Positions 1-6,972 of a stretch of DNA of 59,031 nt are shown here, piece by piece. Under the pieces are notes generated by a model. It searched no databases. It saw nothing but the letters and a program-made list of their open reading frames with translations, and was not told where the DNA came from. Made by a program: the position numbers and the translations under genes. This stretch comes from Bacillota bacterium (GTDB taxonomy: Bacteria > Bacillota > Clostridia > DSM-8532): NCBI GenBank assembly GCA_023415205.1, contig JAEZLR010000023.1:1-59031 (forward strand). Reading direction: 5' to 3'. Each line of letters starts with the position of its first letter. The first letter of the stretch is position 1.

Positions 1-28
1 CATAAAATGATTGTATAATCGTATTCAT
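1..28 (-). CDS. 5' end of an unknown leftward gene (partial)
   Basis: Only the first nine codons lie inside the window, reading MNTIIQSFY from an ATG at 28-26. A Shine-Dalgarno GGAGG (complement of 34-38) sits six bases upstream, which is the reason for calling a gene here. The leader of this gene contains a 10-base inverted repeat whose distal arm covers part of the Shine-Dalgarno site and the start codon. Nine residues are too few to assign a family or function. Confidence 0.6.
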
Positions 29-95
29 AAGAGACCTCCGTTTTGATTGCGTTTTCTTTGCAAAAAACATTTTATCAGAAAGGTTGGTCTCTTAT
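27..95 (-). promoter_or_regulatory. Leader inverted repeat overlapping RBS and start codon
   Basis: ATAAGAGACC at 27-36 is perfectly complementary to GGTCTCTTAT at 86-95. In the leftward transcript the second arm covers the last two bases of the GGAGG ribosome-binding site and the first two bases of the ATG. The 49-base gap between the arms is A/U-rich. The arrangement could let the leader hide the start site; no known riboswitch class was recognised. Confidence 0.5.
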
Positions 96-258
96 CTTAT
101 TTTTTCCTACAGTAACTTTACACTAACGTATTTAACCTGAATGAACCACCTTGAGGGATTTAAAATGTTTCATCCGTTCCCAATCCTCCCGATGCTTCGT
201 TTAAATTTACCCGATTGTCAGGAATGAAGTCAGTGCCCATAACCCCCTGAAAACACTT

Positions 259-287
259 TTAGGGTTAAATCCATAAGGTCATATAAT
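259..287 (+). promoter_or_regulatory. Possible aroQ promoter
   Basis: A perfect -10 TATAAT (282-287) follows a poor -35 TTAGGG (259-264) with 17-base spacing, giving a leader of about 107 bases before aroQ. The rest of 96-400 shows no open frame or RNA that I recognise. Confidence is limited by the weak -35. Confidence 0.35.
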
Positions 288-400
288 AGAGTAATATAAG
301 TCAATAAGGATTCCTTCCTCGTCTAATCACTCATGATTGCCCTTGTATCACAAATGGGATAAAATATTGGTAACAGAAAACAGTTTAATGGAGTTTAGCT

Positions 401-847
401 ATGGTGAGAATAAGAGTTATCAATGGACCCAATCTGAATCTCCTGGGCACCCGGGAGCCGGGGATTTATGGTGAAACCTCCCTTAAGTCCATCGAGGAAA
501 TACTGGCAAGTGAGGCACAAGCCTATGGAATGACGGTGGACTTTTTTCAGTCTAATCATGAAGGAGCGCTCATTGACGCCATTCATGATGCCTATGAGAA
601 AGGCTATCAGGGGCTTATTCTGAATCCGGGGGCGCTGACCCACTATAGCTATGCCGTAAGAGATGCGGTCAGTGCGGTAAAGCTACCCTGTATAGAGGTT
701 CATCTGTCCAATATCCACAACCGGGAGGAGTTTCGCTCAAAGTCGGTGATTGCACCGGTTTGTCTGGGTCAGGTCAGCGGTCTGGGGCCGGATTCCTATA
801 GCGCGGCTTTGTTTATTCTCTCCCGCAGGCTTAAGCAGTATGATTGA
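401..847 (+). CDS. aroQ: 3-dehydroquinate dehydratase, type II
   Basis: Cytosolic enzyme that dehydrates 3-dehydroquinate to 3-dehydroshikimate, the third step of the shikimate pathway. At 148 residues it has the usual type II length. The N-terminal GPNLNLLGTREPGIYG block carries Arg18 and the catalytic Tyr23; NPGALTHYS (75-83) carries Asn75 and His81; EVHLSNIHNREEFR (99-112) carries His101 and Arg112. These are the active-site residues of the type II family and are all kept. The ATG at 401 follows GGAG. The aminopeptidase and efp genes lie just downstream, an arrangement common in Firmicutes, so the three may be cotranscribed. No other shikimate gene is present in the window. Confidence 0.97.
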   Translation: MVRIRVINGPNLNLLGTREPGIYGETSLKSIEEILASEAQAYGMTVDFFQSNHEGALIDAIHDAYEKGYQGLILNPGALTHYSYAVRDAVSAVKLPCIEVHLSNIHNREEFRSKSVIAPVCLGQVSGLGPDSYSAALFILSRRLKQYD

Positions 848-871
848 TGCAGCAGAAAGGTTGAAAAAGCA

Positions 872-1945
872 ATGAACAACAGATTGGCGAGACTCAGGGA
901 AATATTAAATGAAAAGCGTTTGGATGCGGCTATTATCGTAGGTCGTCCCAACACACTTTATCTTTCGGGGTTCACCGGCTCAACCTCATTTTTACTTGTA
1001 GGCATGGACAAGGCCTGGCTGATCGTGGATTTCCGCTATACCCTTCAGGCACGGCAGCAGGCTCTGGAAGGCATTGAGGTGATTGAACAAACGGAGAGCT
1101 TCCAAAGTACCCTCAATGAGCTTATGAGCGCAAATAAACTCAAGAGCATCGGCTTTGAGGGGAATACCCTCACTGTCTCAGAATATGAGCGCCTTACCCA
1201 AAAGCTCACCTATGGCAAATCCTTTGTCAATCTGTGCGGGGTCATCGATCAGCTTCGTCAGATCAAGGATGCTCAGGAGATAGAGAGTATTCAAAAAGCC
1301 GTTCTCTTGGGAGACAAGGTTTTTGACCATATCCTCAAGTTCATCAAGCCAGGGCTTAAGGAAACCGAGATATCGGCCGAGATGGAATACATTATGAGAA
1401 AGCTGGGAGCCAAAGGGCCGTCTTTTGAAACCATTGTCGCCTCAGGGCACCGATCAGCCATGTGCCATGGAACAGCCTCGGACAATACGCTTAAGCAGGG
1501 AGATGCCCTGGTATTGGATTTTGGTGTCATTTACCAGAATTATTGCTCCGATATGACGAGAACACTATTCATAGGTGAACCCAAGAACGAGCTGGTAAGA
1601 ATCTATAACATTGTTAAGAAGGCACAAGAAGCCGTGCTGAATAGTCTGGTTGTGGGCATGAGCGGTTTTGAGGCTGATAAAATAGCCAGGGATATTATTA
1701 CAGAGGAAGGCTATGGAAAGGCCTTTGGACATAGCTTGGGTCACGGTGTAGGCATTGAGATCCACGAGGATCCCAGATTATCCACCAAAAGTGAGGATAT
1801 TTTACAGGAGGGTATGGTATTCACCGTGGAACCCGGTATTTATGTTGAGGGTTTAGGTGGTGTAAGGATTGAGGATATGGTGGTCTTTGTTGACGGAAAG
1901 CTACGGAATTTTACAACGAGCACCAAGAACATGATTATACTATAA
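872..1945 (+). CDS. pepQ: Xaa-Pro aminopeptidase, peptidase family M24
   Basis: A cytosolic dinuclear-metal peptidase that removes an N-terminal residue preceding proline or splits Xaa-Pro dipeptides. The 357 residues form a creatinase-type N-terminal domain (about 1-130) and a pita-bread catalytic domain. The five metal ligands can be read: Asp216 in VLDFG, Asp227 in SDMTRT, His291 in LGHGVG, Glu320 in TVEPG and Glu334 in RIEDM. The gene starts 24 bases after aroQ and precedes efp, the classic aroQ-pepQ-efp order. Whether it acts as an aminopeptidase or as a prolidase cannot be decided from sequence, so the symbol is tentative. Confidence 0.9.
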   Translation: MNNRLARLREILNEKRLDAAIIVGRPNTLYLSGFTGSTSFLLVGMDKAWLIVDFRYTLQARQQALEGIEVIEQTESFQSTLNELMSANKLKSIGFEGNTLTVSEYERLTQKLTYGKSFVNLCGVIDQLRQIKDAQEIESIQKAVLLGDKVFDHILKFIKPGLKETEISAEMEYIMRKLGAKGPSFETIVASGHRSAMCHGTASDNTLKQGDALVLDFGVIYQNYCSDMTRTLFIGEPKNELVRIYNIVKKAQEAVLNSLVVGMSGFEADKIARDIITEEGYGKAFGHSLGHGVGIEIHEDPRLSTKSEDILQEGMVFTVEPGIYVEGLGGVRIEDMVVFVDGKLRNFTTSTKNMIIL

Positions 1946-2036
1946 CTTTCCCTTGCATAAGGTTTAATTATAGCTTAATATAAAATGGTAAGATTTTGCG
2001 TAGAAATGACAATTGTGAGAGAGAGGTTCACTAATT

Positions 2037-2594
2037 ATGGTAGTTGCTGGCGATTTCAGAAATGGCGTAACTTTTGAAATGGATGGACAAGTCTTCCAGA
2101 TCATTGAGTTCCAGCATGTTAAGCCCGGAAAAGGCGCCGCTTTTGTAAGAACAAAAATTAGAAATGTTATAACCGGATCAACTGTTGAGCGTACCTTCAA
2201 CCCTTCTGATAAGTTTGAAAAGGCGCAGATCAGCAGAAGAGACATGGAATATCTTTATAGTGACGGAGACCTTGCCTACTTCATGGATACTGAAAACTAC
2301 GAGCAAATGCCCATCAATGTTTCAAAAGTGGGTGATGCGCTCTTGTTTGTTAAGGAAAATATGGTTTGTAAGATTCTTTCCTACAAGGATAATGTGTTTG
2401 GTATTGAGCCGCCCATGTTTGTTGAGCTGGAGATTACCGCCACAGAGCCCGGCTTTAAGGGGGATACTGCACAAGGTGCAACCAAGCCGGCCACTGTTGA
2501 AACAGGCGCTCAGGTCAAGGTTCCCCTTTTCATCAACCAGGGAGAAAAAATCCGTATTGACACCAGAACCGGTGAATATCTGGAGAGAGCTTGA
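2037..2594 (+). CDS. efp: Elongation factor P
   Basis: A tRNA-shaped translation factor that binds between the P and E sites and rescues ribosomes stalled on polyproline. The 185-residue length and three beta-barrel domains match the family (KOW-like N-terminal domain, then two OB domains ending in INQGEKIRIDTRTGEYLERA). The loop HVKPGKGAA places Lys32 at the tip, the position modified in many bacteria. Neither the EpmA/EpmB lysylation genes nor a rhamnosyltransferase is visible in the window, so the modification state is unknown. The gene lies 91 bases after the aminopeptidase and is followed by a strong terminator. Confidence 0.97.
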   Translation: MVVAGDFRNGVTFEMDGQVFQIIEFQHVKPGKGAAFVRTKIRNVITGSTVERTFNPSDKFEKAQISRRDMEYLYSDGDLAYFMDTENYEQMPINVSKVGDALLFVKENMVCKILSYKDNVFGIEPPMFVELEITATEPGFKGDTAQGATKPATVETGAQVKVPLFINQGEKIRIDTRTGEYLERA

Positions 2595-2647
2595 CCTTGG
2601 TTATAGGTAATAAGTAGAATAGAAAATTAATCATTGAGAATGATAAA

Positions 2648-2677
2648 CCTGGGGATGGATTGTCCCCGGGTTTTTTA
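2648..2677 (+). terminator. Rho-independent terminator of efp
   Basis: An eight-base stem (CCTGGGGA at 2648-2655 with TCCCCGGG at 2663-2670) and a seven-base loop are followed by a run of T. It closes the aroQ-pepQ-efp unit. Confidence 0.9.
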
Positions 2678-2730
2678 TTGTTCCGGTTCACGTTGATTAA
2701 TGGTCCGGGTTCCGCTGAATTTCTCATAAG

Positions 2731-2760
2731 TGCATAAATAAAGGAAATTATCCAATACTA
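2731..2760 (+). promoter_or_regulatory. Sigma-G-type promoter of spoVT
   Basis: TGCATA (2731-2736) and AATACTA (2754-2760) are separated by 17 bases. Each differs by one base from the forespore sigma-G consensus TGAATA / CATACTA. spoVT is a known sigma-G target in Bacillus, which supports the call. Confidence 0.65.
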
Positions 2761-2804
2761 TGTATGAAACTTTTTAGCAGCGGGTTTGAAAGGAGGCAAA
2801 TATT

Positions 2805-3359
2805 TTGAAAGCGACAGGCATTGTAAGGAGAATTGATGATCTTGGCAGAGTTGTCATCCCAAAGGAAATTCGTAGAACTTTAAGGATAAGAGAAGGTGAC
2901 CCTCTTGAAATTTATACAGACCGGGAAGGGGAGGTTATCCTCAAAAAGTACTCCCCTATAGGTGAACTGGGAGATTTCGCAGAGGCCTATGCAGAATCAC
3001 TTCACAATACCAGCGGGCACATCATAGCAGTGGCCGACAGAGATTCAATCATCGCAGTATCCGGTGGATCGAAAAAGGAGCTGCTTGAAAAAACCTTAAG
3101 TCCGGATATCGAAAAGGTTATTGAAAATCGTGATATGTTCATTGCGCCTTCCTCTGAAGCTCAGAGAATACCCGTAATCAGTGATGAAAAGGGCGGAACA
3201 AAATACACCTGCCAGGTGATCTCTCCCATAATCTCCGAAGGAGATGCCATAGGTGCCGTTCTCATGCTATCCACCGATCCTAAGGCCAAAATGGGCGATG
3301 TGGAGACCAAGCTTGTTCAGTCGGCAGCGGGTTTCCTGGGTCGTCACATGGAGCAATAA
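2805..3359 (+). CDS. spoVT: Stage V sporulation protein T, AbrB-type regulator
   Basis: A forespore transcription factor that adjusts sigma-G-dependent genes and influences coat and germination properties. Residues 1-50 form a swapped-hairpin AbrB DNA-binding domain (GIVRRIDDLGRVVIPKEIRR), and about 55-184 form the GAF-like ligand domain of SpoVT. The 184-residue length is close to that of the Bacillus protein. The start is a TTG at 2805, chosen because AGGAGG lies eight bases upstream and the first residues MKATGIVRRIDD match the family start. A sigma-G-type promoter and a terminator bracket it as a single-gene unit. Confidence 0.95.
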   Translation: MKATGIVRRIDDLGRVVIPKEIRRTLRIREGDPLEIYTDREGEVILKKYSPIGELGDFAEAYAESLHNTSGHIIAVADRDSIIAVSGGSKKELLEKTLSPDIEKVIENRDMFIAPSSEAQRIPVISDEKGGTKYTCQVISPIISEGDAIGAVLMLSTDPKAKMGDVETKLVQSAAGFLGRHMEQ

Positions 3360-3378
3360 AGTCACCCTATGGGTAAAG

Positions 3379-3415
3379 AAAAACTGAGCCGATTGTTCAA
3401 AGCTCAGTTTTTTTA
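3379..3415. terminator. Bidirectional terminator between spoVT and the FAD dehydrogenase
   Basis: AAACTGAGC (3381-3389) pairs with GCTCAGTTT (3402-3410) around a 12-base loop. A T run follows on the plus strand and an A run precedes the stem, so it can act in both directions between convergent genes. Confidence 0.85.
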
Positions 3416-3446
3416 TGACATTCTTCATCCCTACAGTTGGAATCCC

Positions 3447-4838
3447 TTAAGCAACTTTCTCTGCTATGACTCGGGCTACATGAATACCGCTGGCAGCCGC
3501 TTGAGAAAGGCCACGCGTGATACCGGCTCCATCGCCTATGGCATAGAAATTAGGCAGTTCTGTCTCAAACTGACTGTTTAGCATGAGACGTGAGCTGTAG
3601 AATTTGACCTCCACTCCATAAAGAAGCGTATCGGCATTGGCTGTTCCGGGGGCAATCTTATCCAGAACATTAATCATTTCAATAATATTATCCAGATGTC
3701 GTTTGGTCAGAACAAGGCTCAAGTCCCCCGGCGTCGCTTTCATCGTGGGTTTGGTGAAGCTTTGAGCCAGACGATGGTCATTGGTCCGCTTCCCCTTGAT
3801 GAGATCGCCAAAACGTTGCACCAAAACCCCGCCACCCAGCATATTTGAAAGGGAGGCAATCCGCTTTCCATATTGATAGGGCTCATTAAAGGGTTTGGTG
3901 AACCTGTTGCTGACTAAAAGCGCAAAATTGGTGTTTTCACTTCTCAGTGCAGGGTCGGTATAGCTATGACCGTTAACGGTAATAATCCCATCCACATTTT
4001 CACTCACCACATGACCATAGGGATTCATGCAGAAGGTGCGCACCAGGTCTCCATACTGCTTGGTTCGGTAGAGGAACTTGGATTCATAGACAATGTCAGT
4101 GATGCCTTCAAAGATTCTTGCGGGAAGCTCAACCCGTACACCAATATCAACTTGATTATTGATCATCTGGAGCCCCAGCTTTCTGCACTGGGAGGCGAAC
4201 CATTCGGCGCCGGAACGGCCCGGAGCGACGATAAGGTGCTTGCAGGTGGTGGTTTGCCCGTTGGATAAGTGAATCTTGTAAAGGCCCTCCTGCTTCTCGA
4301 TAGACTCCACGCAGGAGCCACAGGAGATTTCCATGCGCTCCTTCAGATAATCATAAATTTTGCTGAGGATTTGCTTATTGTTCTCGGTTCCCAGATGCTT
4401 TACCTCGGCATCCAAAAGATGAAGGTCATGAGAAAGGGCCTTGCGGGAGATTTCCCTAGCCTCTGGGGTATTGGTGGAAAACCGTTGGAGTGTCGCGCCA
4501 AAATGGACATTGACCTCGTCGACATACTCGATGAGCTTCATGATTTCACTGGGATCCAGATAATCACTCAGCCACCCGCCAAATTCTGTAGTGAAATTAT
4601 ATTTTCCGTCGGAAAAGGCGCCTGCTCCGCCGAACCCATTCATAATGCCACATGAGCTGCAGCTTATGCAGGACGCTACCTTTTTCTCAACAATAGGGCA
4701 TTTCCTTCGATAGATGTCCTGACCTTGCTCAAGCATGAGGATGTCCATACCCGGCAGGAGCTTTTGAAGCTCATAGCCCGCAAAAATACCTGCTGTACCG
4801 CCTCCTATGATGATAACGTCGTAGTTGTCCTTTCTCAT
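3447..4838 (-). CDS. FAD-dependent dehydrogenase of the COG2509 type
   Basis: A 463-residue flavoprotein of unknown substrate. The N-terminus has a Rossmann FAD motif, DVIIIGGGTAGIFAGYEL (residues 7-24), followed by a cysteine-rich stretch (KCPIVEKKVASCISCSSCG), and a C-terminal FAD-binding segment ending AIGDGAGITRGLSQAAASG. This pattern fits the widespread but uncharacterised FAD-dependent dehydrogenase family. The CxxCxxC segment could hold a metal or a disulfide; that is inference. The ATG at 4838 follows GGAGG. It is a single-gene unit convergent with spoVT, with no functional neighbour. Confidence 0.8.
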   Translation of the reverse strand: MRKDNYDVIIIGGGTAGIFAGYELQKLLPGMDILMLEQGQDIYRRKCPIVEKKVASCISCSSCGIMNGFGGAGAFSDGKYNFTTEFGGWLSDYLDPSEIMKLIEYVDEVNVHFGATLQRFSTNTPEAREISRKALSHDLHLLDAEVKHLGTENNKQILSKIYDYLKERMEISCGSCVESIEKQEGLYKIHLSNGQTTTCKHLIVAPGRSGAEWFASQCRKLGLQMINNQVDIGVRVELPARIFEGITDIVYESKFLYRTKQYGDLVRTFCMNPYGHVVSENVDGIITVNGHSYTDPALRSENTNFALLVSNRFTKPFNEPYQYGKRIASLSNMLGGGVLVQRFGDLIKGKRTNDHRLAQSFTKPTMKATPGDLSLVLTKRHLDNIIEMINVLDKIAPGTANADTLLYGVEVKFYSSRLMLNSQFETELPNFYAIGDGAGITRGLSQAAASGIHVARVIAEKVA

Positions 4839-5056
4839 AATACGCCTCCTGTCTTATCGATGACACCTTATTATACCACTTTATAGCCATTATGGCATGC
4901 CTTTTAGGTGCGCCTGGCAGAGAGCGCGCCCTTAAGGGGAAAAAGGAATGCTTTTATTCGTGGATAGCGCAACAAATATTAACCGATCCATAGCTATTAT
5001 TTTAATAGCAAATAGAGGAACGTATACCGTGTGAACCTTATGTTTCACGAAACCCC

Positions 5057-5085
5057 TTGAAGAGAGGGGGAGTAGGGAGTATAAT
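5057..5085 (+). promoter_or_regulatory. Promoter of the AbrB-ABC operon
   Basis: TTGAAG (5057-5062) and a perfect TATAAT (5080-5085) are separated by exactly 17 bases. Transcription should start near 5092, just before the palindrome at 5097. The remainder of 4839-5056 holds no open frame I would call. Confidence 0.8.
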
Positions 5086-5096
5086 TAGTAATACAA

Positions 5097-5112
5097 GTAT
5101 AACAAGTTATAC
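5097..5112. promoter_or_regulatory. Palindromic operator upstream of the AbrB-family gene
   Basis: GTATAAC-AA-GTTATAC is a perfect 7-base inverted repeat with a two-base spacer. It lies about six bases after the predicted transcription start and just before the ribosome-binding site, where a bound repressor would block transcription. The first gene of the operon encodes an AbrB-type DNA-binding protein, so autoregulation is the simplest inference. Confidence 0.65.
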
Positions 5113-5127
5113 AAAGAGGTGATAGGG

Positions 5128-5421
5128 ATGTATAGGCAAGACAATAAATACATGGGCTCAGTAAAAGTAGGGGCTAAGGGGCAGATAGTTATTCCAAAGG
5201 AAGTAAGGGAGATGTTTGACATAGCCCCAGGGGATACGCTGGTTCTGCTTGCTGATACAGAAAAAGGAATTGCCATTGAAAGAATGAGCTTCTTTAGCAA
5301 AATTGCGGATACCATCCTCAGTGGTAAGGGGAAAGAGCTTTATCCTGATTACAGCAAAAAGGATAATGTGAACTTTGCCACCCATATTAAGAAAATCAGT
5401 GATAAGGAGGAAGATGTATGA
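5128..5421 (+). CDS. AbrB/SpoVT-family transcriptional regulator
   Basis: A 97-residue DNA-binding protein. Residues about 8-50 form the AbrB swapped-hairpin domain (GSVKVGAKGQIVIPKEVREM), and the charged C-terminal tail has no recognised fold. An in-frame GTG at 5119 is possible, but ATG 5128 is preferred because AGAGGTGA lies just ahead of it. The stop overlaps the ATG of the ABC ATPase gene, so the three genes are one transcript. AbrB-type genes heading ABC-2 exporter operons are common in Firmicutes and are presumed to control the exporter. The signal sensed is unknown. Confidence 0.88.
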   Translation: MYRQDNKYMGSVKVGAKGQIVIPKEVREMFDIAPGDTLVLLADTEKGIAIERMSFFSKIADTILSGKGKELYPDYSKKDNVNFATHIKKISDKEEDV

Positions 5422-6149
5422 CGGCCATTCAAACGACCCAGCTCACAAAAAAATATAAGGAAAAAATCGTTGTGAAAAGCCTTGATTTGGCCATTGAACA
5501 AGGCGAGCTGTTTGCTTTATTGGGGGTGAATGGCGCCGGAAAATCCACCACTATAAAAATGCTGTCCTGCCTTACAAAGCCATCCCAAGGAGAGGCTGTG
5601 ATTCTAGGGCATAGTGTCATAACCCACCCTCATAAGGTGAAAAGGCTCATCAACGTTTCACCCCAGGAAACGGCCATAGCGCCTAATCTGACGGTTAGAG
5701 AGAACCTTCACTTAATTGCAGGAATCTATGGCAGTGATAAGGTCCAAGCCGAAAAAAAAGCAAATGAGACCATAGAGGCCTTTGGCTTACATGAAATTGC
5801 AGAGGATAAGGCCAGAACCCTATCGGGTGGCTGGCAAAGGCGTCTGAGTATTGCCATGGCTCTCATTTCGGAGCCACAAATACTCTTTCTTGATGAACCG
5901 ACCCTAGGCCTTGATGTACTGGCACGAAGAGAATTATGGACAATGATTCAGGGGCTTAAGGGCAAGGTAACCATGATTTTGACAACGCATTATCTAGAGG
6001 AGGCCGAAGCGCTGTCCGACCGCATTGGGATCATGGCCAAGGGGGAACTCAGGGCTGTGGGGACGGCAGGTGAACTGCTCGCCAAAACCCATACCGCTAA
6101 ATTTGAGGAGGCATTTATTGCTCTTGCAGGGGAAGGGGGGGTATCATGA
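5418..6149 (+). CDS. ABC transporter ATP-binding protein (exporter type)
   Basis: A 243-residue nucleotide-binding subunit of an ABC-2 exporter. It has Walker A GVNGAGKST (about 36-44), a Q-loop at SPQE, the signature LSGGWQRR, Walker B ILFLDEPTLGLD and the H-loop TTHYLEE. The closest broad class is the CcmA/NatA/drug-exporter group. The ATG overlaps the AbrB stop (ATGA), and the downstream permease overlaps its stop, implying translational coupling. The substrate is not predictable: peptides, lipids, drugs and sodium are all handled by this class. Confidence 0.92.
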   Translation: MTAIQTTQLTKKYKEKIVVKSLDLAIEQGELFALLGVNGAGKSTTIKMLSCLTKPSQGEAVILGHSVITHPHKVKRLINVSPQETAIAPNLTVRENLHLIAGIYGSDKVQAEKKANETIEAFGLHEIAEDKARTLSGGWQRRLSIAMALISEPQILFLDEPTLGLDVLARRELWTMIQGLKGKVTMILTTHYLEEAEALSDRIGIMAKGELRAVGTAGELLAKTHTAKFEEAFIALAGEGGVS

Positions 6150-6886
6150 TGAAAATCTTGTTTTTTGCTTCGAGAAATACCAAGGAAATTATCCGTGATC
6201 GCCTTAATTTGGCCTTTGGCATTGGCTTTCCAGTCATTCTGCTGCTACTTCTATCGGCCATACAAGCCAATATTCCTGTGGAAATCTTCGCTCTTGGCCA
6301 GCTCACCCCTGGAATCGCGGTTTTTGGGCTGTCCTTTATTTCGCTTTTTTCAGGGATGCTTATTGCAAAGGACAGAACCAGCTCCTTTATGCTGCGTCTT
6401 TTTGCTTCGCCCCTCACCGCTTCAGATTTTATTTTTGGCTATACGTTACCCTTACTGCCCATGGCCCTCATTCAGATGGTGGTCTGCTTTACTGTAGCCT
6501 TTTTCATGGGCTTGACTGTAAGCGTTAATGTGCTCCTCACCCTTTTGGTGCTCCTGCCAGCTGCCGTCTTGTTTATTGCCATTGGTTTACTCTGTGGCAG
6601 CCTGTTTAATGATAAGCAAGTGGGAGGAGTCTGCGGTGCCCTGCTTACGAACCTAAGTGCTTGGCTTTCGGGAACATGGTTTGACCTTGATCTGGTGGGT
6701 GGAGCCTTCAAGGAAATTGCTTATATGCTTCCCTTTGTTCATGCTGTCAAAGCTGGGCAGGCTGCTTTATCGGGAGATTATGCTTCAGTTTTCCCCCATT
6801 TGTGGTGGGTTATTGGCTATGCAGTCATAACGATGGCTATTGCCATCCTTGTGTTTACAAGAAAGATGAACAGCGATCATACATAG
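6146..6886 (+). CDS. ABC-2 type transporter permease
   Basis: A 246-residue integral membrane protein with about six hydrophobic segments (first near residues 21-42, last near 222-238). It is the membrane half of the exporter encoded with the preceding ATPase, whose stop codon it overlaps. The layout, with helices clustered at the two ends and a central GLLCGSLFNDKQVGG stretch, fits the ABC-2 permease family. A strong hairpin follows 28 bases downstream. No substrate can be inferred from the sequence. Confidence 0.88.
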   Translation: MMKILFFASRNTKEIIRDRLNLAFGIGFPVILLLLLSAIQANIPVEIFALGQLTPGIAVFGLSFISLFSGMLIAKDRTSSFMLRLFASPLTASDFIFGYTLPLLPMALIQMVVCFTVAFFMGLTVSVNVLLTLLVLLPAAVLFIAIGLLCGSLFNDKQVGGVCGALLTNLSAWLSGTWFDLDLVGGAFKEIAYMLPFVHAVKAGQAALSGDYASVFPHLWWVIGYAVITMAIAILVFTRKMNSDHT

Positions 6887-6914
6887 AGTCTGGGATGTCG
6901 GGTACATTGGATTT

Positions 6915-6949
6915 AAGAAGGGCTGACCCATGGTGGGTCAGCCCTTCTT
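6915..6949. terminator. Bidirectional terminator between the ABC operon and oppA
   Basis: A perfect 16-base stem (6915-6930 with 6934-6949) leaves a three-base loop. It lies between convergent units and contains A and T runs at its feet, so it can serve both the ABC operon and oppA. Confidence 0.85.
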
Positions 6950-6972
6950 GTGAGTCTATATCTGAAATCAGA

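Noticed and set aside
3966..4655. Open frames on the plus strand within the FAD dehydrogenase gene
   Set aside because: They lack ribosome-binding sites and mirror the true gene on the other strand, which has all family motifs.
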